This document shows, in pieces, positions 60,501-64,000 of a DNA stretch of 64,000 nucleotides. How positions within the stretch are numbered: the first letter of the stretch is position 1; every line of letters starts with the position of its first letter. Made by a program: the position numbers and the translations under genes. Under the pieces are notes generated by a model. The model worked only from the letters and a program-made list of their open reading frames with translations, made no database searches and had not been told where the DNA came from. Origin of the DNA: Rhizaria sp. SCN 62-66 (Eukaryota; Rhizaria, unplaced); NCBI GenBank assembly GCA_001724265.1, contig MEDY01000141.1, positions 1 through 64,000 on the forward strand, given 5' to 3'.

Positions 60501-60677
60501 GGCAATCCGGACTACTGCGTCATCCGCTTCTCTGCGGGCGCACCGTACGAGGATGTCGCGTTTAAGATCGTGCGCAAGCAGTGGAATAACGCGCCGAAGC
60601 ACGGGTTTAAGTGCGTCTTCCAGCGCGGCGTGCTCTCGCTTTGGTTCAACTTTAAGCGCATCTTCTACCGACGGTAA
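57552..60677 (+). CDS. CACTIN: Cactin-family splicing factor
   Basis: 1,041 residues in one exon, ATG to TAA. Residues 1-150 are an RS domain built of R-D-R-S/R-E-R-S units. Residues about 245-400 match the conserved cactin mid region (F-V-W-R-K-K-V-E-K, then E-E-N-L-G-W-D-A-K-E-E-E-F-H-R-L-Q, then R-L-K-D-G-R-A-R-x-V-D-V-L). Residues about 911-1041 are the strongly conserved cactin C-terminal domain (R-P-R-K-P-R-Y-F-N-K-V-K-T-G, W-N-K-Y-N-x-T-H-Y-D, G-Y-K-F-N-I-F-Y-P-D-L, final R-I-F-Y-R-R). Cactin is a nuclear spliceosome-associated protein needed for proper 3' splice-site use and sister-chromatid cohesion in animals and yeast. The Ala/Gln-rich segment at about 640-900 is an added low-complexity insert. 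Identity is firm from the C-terminal domain. Confidence 0.95.
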   Translation: MPSSDTERSSSSSSSSSRSHDSKDRPRDRSRDRSSRERSTRDRDSSDKKDSRDRSRDRARDRERSKSRERTRDRGDRDRERTRDCSRERSSERSSRKSKSKSDRSDRSDRHRSSRSSRRDRDRDRDRSRRRRRSRSRSSDSSSSGSSSDSNSFESDDDDRKHRKDRKKGSSSRGVAASQSLKHAPKEEQPAAPVLSSTEREARLRAVREMLNNNPLLRSGGLTSTGGGTGSTNVLDDEADPTARPFVWRKKVEKAAEEGVRVDTSAAAYESKLIAHQGEIVRLQQTRVQRDKEKLESEAFREQAVRDLDMEENLGWDAKEEEFHRLQAMRKSEIRLKDGRARVVDVLSLNVHVKLLCDDPEAAAKAGLALGESQREVTARLDFIATLEATRLSPAGVVATVCAVPALEELLADLTELVKLGGAPWVGRYWGHLRTVTAREIAIARRVTAQNPALAPYNSNDSQSQPPQRPSYHLQSQMSGFRSGSSFGSGAGSATLTGAAALQSESWPEAVRAAAAAAVVAAESGVSVTVAADVLALLTRKNLKSITALEMDVAARLRSATSSTSGDSSGSGGDARYWEVVSAELRVAKARAWLSAFHRSVLRQRVRTLRAQAEEDERALMLEAAAAGQVPRGFGDQAFSASASAAASSSSAAAAAAGGGAVDSAASESQQHQSSDDNATVSATKNTMGDLDDTAGDAAAAAPVSVPTDETAAAQDGDEEEEEDAAAVAAAAEAAAAAAAADAAVLRAVLSAPAPPPPRALPLSSLPPSTAADTPTAAAAAASLAAQRAVVLQERAEEADAALWASLQALQAKKEALRMGAVGAVRADGTADLFCTVPPAIAPAAAAAAVVAAARSLGTEPLDSAIAGGAGSTASAAAAAEDALFAAVAKEQRAGADEEGMAREGEVALAPRRYEWLDRFRPRKPRYFNKVKTGFDWNKYNSTHYDKENPPPKVVQGYKFNIFYPDLVDPRVAPTYRIEPDPEGNPDYCVIRFSAGAPYEDVAFKIVRKQWNNAPKHGFKCVFQRGVLSLWFNFKRIFYRR
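57600..57965 (+). repeat. Degenerate CGNGACCGN-type repeat coding the cactin RS domain
   Basis: A run of 6- and 9-bp variants such as CGCGACCGC and CGCGAGCGC encodes R-D-R-S and R-E-R-S units. It is a protein-coding minisatellite-like region. Confidence 0.75.
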
Positions 60678-61199
60678 TTAAAGGCACGGCTTATTATTAT
60701 AGCTCTATTTCAGCGCTTCTGCTCTAGTCTTAACAACCCGTTTTATTCTTATTGATTCTAGTACGAATACACATATTAAATTCGATCGGCGTGCTGCTTG
60801 ATGTTCATGAACTTGTTTTTATTGGCCATATTTTCGTTACTGGTGATCCTTGTGTTGTTATTGTTGTTGTTAGTCAGCGTGACTTTAATAGGAGTGCACT
60901 CGTCAGCGTACGGAATAGTTAAGCGCATAATAATTAGCGGAAAACGTATCTTCAATCAACAAATGAAAATCAAATTAAATCACAAATAATCATGCTATCC
61001 TTTTTTTGTCGGCGATTTGACTGCGTGTGATCCACTGAACCGGTGAGTAGTGACGTGGCAATGAATAAAGACGTATGATTGATAATATGCACATTCCAAA
61101 AGTATATGACTTGAAATAAGAAGCACAATGAAATATTAAAATAAAAAAGATATGAAACTGTGTATCAAAGTTACGTTCTTGTCAAAATTGTTTGTCTTT
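60678..61199. other. Convergent intergenic region
   Basis: About 520 bp, AT-rich, between the 3' ends of cactin and the coiled-coil gene. A 63-codon hydrophobic frame (60798-60989) is present but has no other support. No RNA gene is seen. Confidence 0.45.
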
Positions 61200-62490
61200 T
61201 TACCGGAAACGCGACTGTGACTGTGTGCGTGAGTGTGGCATGGGCGACGGACTGATGCCAAAACGGGCACCTAACGGCTCCACAGCCTCTACTGCACCGT
61301 TGCCGTCATCGTCACCGCTGGTATCACCCGCGCTGTCGCGACTAGCATGCGTGTCCCTCTTACTCGCACCCACATTAGAGCCATTGCTACTGCGGCCCTG
61401 CTGTTGTTGCTGTTGCTGCTGTTGCTGGGTGACGAGCGCGCCAATGCGCTTCTCGTAATCGCGGATTTGCTCTCGCAGCACCGAGACCGTCAGCGCAGCT
61501 TCCTCCGCCGCCGCCGCGCGCGCCGCAGCCGCCTCACCCTGCCAGTCTTGCAGTCGTGCCGCAGCCTGCGCAGTCTGCTCCCGCGCGGCCGTGAGCTCGG
61601 CGTCGGCACGTGCCTGCCACTGCGCGAAACCAACCTTGGCTTCGTCCAGCGCGCGGGCCTGCGCGGACACCTGGGACTCGAGGCGGCTTAACTTCGATGG
61701 GCAGCTCGCGTGCACGAGTGACAGTTCCGCAACGTGGGCCGACAACGACGCCACCTGCTGTCGCAACACTGGCAACATACCACCCTCTTCTGCAGCGTCT
61801 GCGGGAGAGCTCGCAGTGGCAGCACTAGCGCTACCGCTGCTGTCAGAAGAGCTAGCAGAGAGTGATTGTGTGAGTGTGTCAATATGCGCGCAATAAACCG
61901 CGCGCTCGCGTTCAAGCTCACTCACACGCTCACGCAGCTCCGATACATCCGCAGCACTACCGACGACAGCGGCGTCATCGCCATTCGTACTCTCAGACGC
62001 GTCAGCACCCCGGACACCACCGCGCGCGTCGCTGTTGATGTTCGCGTTGGCGTTGGCGGTCGCGCTAGCGACAATCCCCTCGGCCCGCGCCAGCGCCTCA
62101 GCGTCGACACCGAGTCCGGCGAGCATCGCGCGCAGCCCCTGCGCCGCCGCAGCCGCCGCCTGGCAGCGGGCCTCCGCGGCGGCCTCGGCCTGCTCTGCGC
62201 GGCGCGCGCGCGCCGTCTCGCCCTCGGCGCGGGCCAGCGCTGCGGTTGTTTCGACGCGTGCGGCCACGGCGGCGGCGTCGGCGGTGTCGGCGAGACGGCG
62301 GTACGTCTCTGCCACGGCCAATGGCACTACGGATGAGTTCGAACCAGCAGCACTAGAGCCAGAGCCGCTAAAAGTGCCACCAGTGGTGGAGTTCATAGTG
62401 TTCGCACCTGATGAGCTGTTGCTGTTGCCGTTGGGGTTGTTGTTGTTGCCACCGAGCATGCTGCTCCCGCCAGCGAGTGCTGTGTTAGCG

Positions 62491-62549
<59 letters not shown>

Positions 62550-64000
62550 ATTGTTGTTGTTAAGAGGGGACATGACTGTGGCAGCGACTGAGAATGCGGT
62601 CGGCGACCCCACCACAGAAGCATCCCAGCCACTTCCACTGACAGAACCCCCCTCGTTCTCCTCCCCCGCCACCGCAACGACACTGTTGTTCGCGATTAGA
62701 TTCGCGTTCGCGGCGCGGAGGTTCGAGTTGAGGACGCGGTCTGCGGAGAGCCGCGCTGTGGCGGCCGCGAGCTCGGCCTTGGCGTGCTCGTAGTGCGCGG
62801 ATAGCGCGGCGAGCTCGGACGTGCGGGACGCGAGACTGCGCTCGGCGGTGGACAGACGCACGTGCAGTGACGCCAAAACAGCAGTCGACGCAGCATTTGA
62901 GGCAACGGTTGCAGCAGCAGTCGCCGCAGCAGTGGCAGTGGAGTCGGTGTGAGTCGAACTCTTCACAGTATCGACAGCAGACGAGTCAGCAGACTGCGAG
63001 TTATCGCTGACAGCCTCAGCTTCAGCCGTTTCGGTCTGGCCAGCACTAGAGCCAGAGTCAGAGTTAGCACGGAGGGCTTGTTGACGTGCATTTTCCTGCA
63101 TCTGTACTTGCACTGGCGCCGGCACAGCTTGCTGTTGCTGTTGCTGTAAGCGTGAGTGTAAGTACTGCTCGAGCACACTGGGCAGTGGAACCGTGGCACC
63201 GGACGGGAGCCGCACAGTCACCAACTGCGCTGACACCGGCCCGCCGTCACCACCCGCAGCGACACAGTGCGACGACGACGACGACAACGCAGCTGCTGCT
63301 GTGCTCGATGCAGCGGTGCTGAAGTACGCTCCCGTCGCTACCGCAAGCGCAGGCGCAGCGGAAAGAGTCACCGTAGCCAGCGGCAACAGCGCAAGCTCAC
63401 TCTCAACATCGCCGTGATCCTCGCTCTGCTCAGCATCAGCATCAGGGTGAACAGTCCCACTGTTGGCTTGTGTGTAAGCACGAGCGTGCGCGTGCGCGGA
63501 GACCCTCGCGCGCGCACCTGCGCCGACAGCGGCCGCAGCTACAGCGCGGCGCACCGCCGCCGCCTCCTCACTCGCGCGCGCGGCCTCCGCCCTAGCCCGC
63601 GCCGCGTCGGCCTGCGCCGCGGCAACGTTCGCCCGCAGTCCCGGCACTGTCGCGGCGTCCGCCATGGCCTCCGCGGCGGTCGCCTCCGCCCGCGCCAGCG
63701 CCGCGCTAGTGGTGGCGAGCCGCGACGCGAGGTTGAGTGTGGCGAGCAGCGGTTCCAAGGCGGCGGGCAGCGCGGCAAGGGAGGGGGAGAACGCGGAGGC
63801 ACGCGCCGCGCCGCCGCCGAACAGCGGGGATGCGGAGGCCGACATTGAGGATGATGCGGCAATGGAGAGCAAGTTGGCCCCGGCGCCGGCGCGCGAGTGC
63901 GTACGCGTGCTTGGCGTGGAGTCAACATGAGCAAACGCACTAGGCAACTGCAACTGCAAAAAGTTGTTATCCCTGTTATCGAGCAGACTGCGGCCGTTGA
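61200..64000 (-). CDS. Coiled-coil protein with poly-Asn tract, 5' end beyond the window
   Basis: More than 930 residues, ending in TAA at 61202-61200. The frame stays open to the right edge (reading N-G-R-S-L-L-D-N-R-D-N before the first Gln-Leu stretch), so the true start is outside. Several long Ala/Glu/Arg/Leu heptad regions (nt about 63750-63540, 62900-62700, 62330-62070 and 61960-61450) predict extended coiled coils. They are separated by Ser/Ala-rich linkers and a poly-Asn run at 62562-62490. No catalytic or named domain is visible. It may be a structural, centrosomal, Golgi-tether or motor-adaptor-like protein, but none of these can be shown. Confidence 0.75.
62490..62562 (-). repeat. 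(AAC)n trinucleotide run coding poly-Asn
   Basis: About 24 AAC codons with one AAT interruption, in frame in the coiled-coil gene. The near-pure codon run suggests replication slippage and probable length polymorphism. Confidence 0.9.

Noticed and set aside
60798-60989. 63-codon hydrophobic plus-strand frame
   Set aside because: It sits in AT-rich 3' intergenic DNA, where Leu/Ile/Val frames arise by chance, and has no homology signal.

Overview
This window comes from the nuclear genome of a protist. Five spliceosomal introns can be read, the proteins are eukaryotic (CLASP-type TOG domain, cactin, a GDT1/TMEM165 transporter, glycerophosphocholine acyltransferase, a possible Mediator Med1 subunit), and many proteins carry Ala, Ser, Asn and Gln runs. 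I cannot name the lineage. No tRNA, rRNA, CRISPR array or insertion sequence was seen.

Layout. 240-31995 (minus) is one giant surface-receptor gene of about 10,550 codons with one short intron. It has a signal peptide, long tandem repeats, beta-propeller-like stretches, eight Sushi domains, a calcium-binding EGF domain, two IPT/TIG-like domains, a GCC2/GCC3 cysteine-rich stalk, and a C-terminal part that crosses the membrane about ten times. An AT-rich gap of about 2.3 kb follows. Then come a GDT1/TMEM165-family transporter (minus), a secreted C69 dipeptidase (plus), a secreted DUF5107 protein (minus), a CLASP-like TOG protein (plus) whose frame runs on into a metallophosphoesterase (plus), GPC1-type acyltransferase (plus), a Med1-like protein (plus), the splicing factor cactin (plus), and a coiled-coil protein (minus) that runs off the right edge. 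There is no operon logic. Neighbours are divergent, convergent or tandem housekeeping and secreted-protein genes.

The most interesting observation concerns the codon TAG. The giant gene is interrupted by exactly three in-frame stop codons. All three are TAG, none comes with a frameshift, and each lies where aligned sister repeats have a sense codon (Glu, Lys, Thr). The CLASP-like frame continues through two further TAGs into the phosphoesterase, and that frame meets two more TAGs before a TGA. The other eight genes end in TAA (seven) or TGA (one); none ends in TAG. Together this suggests that UAG is a sense codon here, perhaps Gln, or is efficiently read through. A second unusual feature is that all five introns begin with GTACG[C/T] rather than the common GTRAGT.
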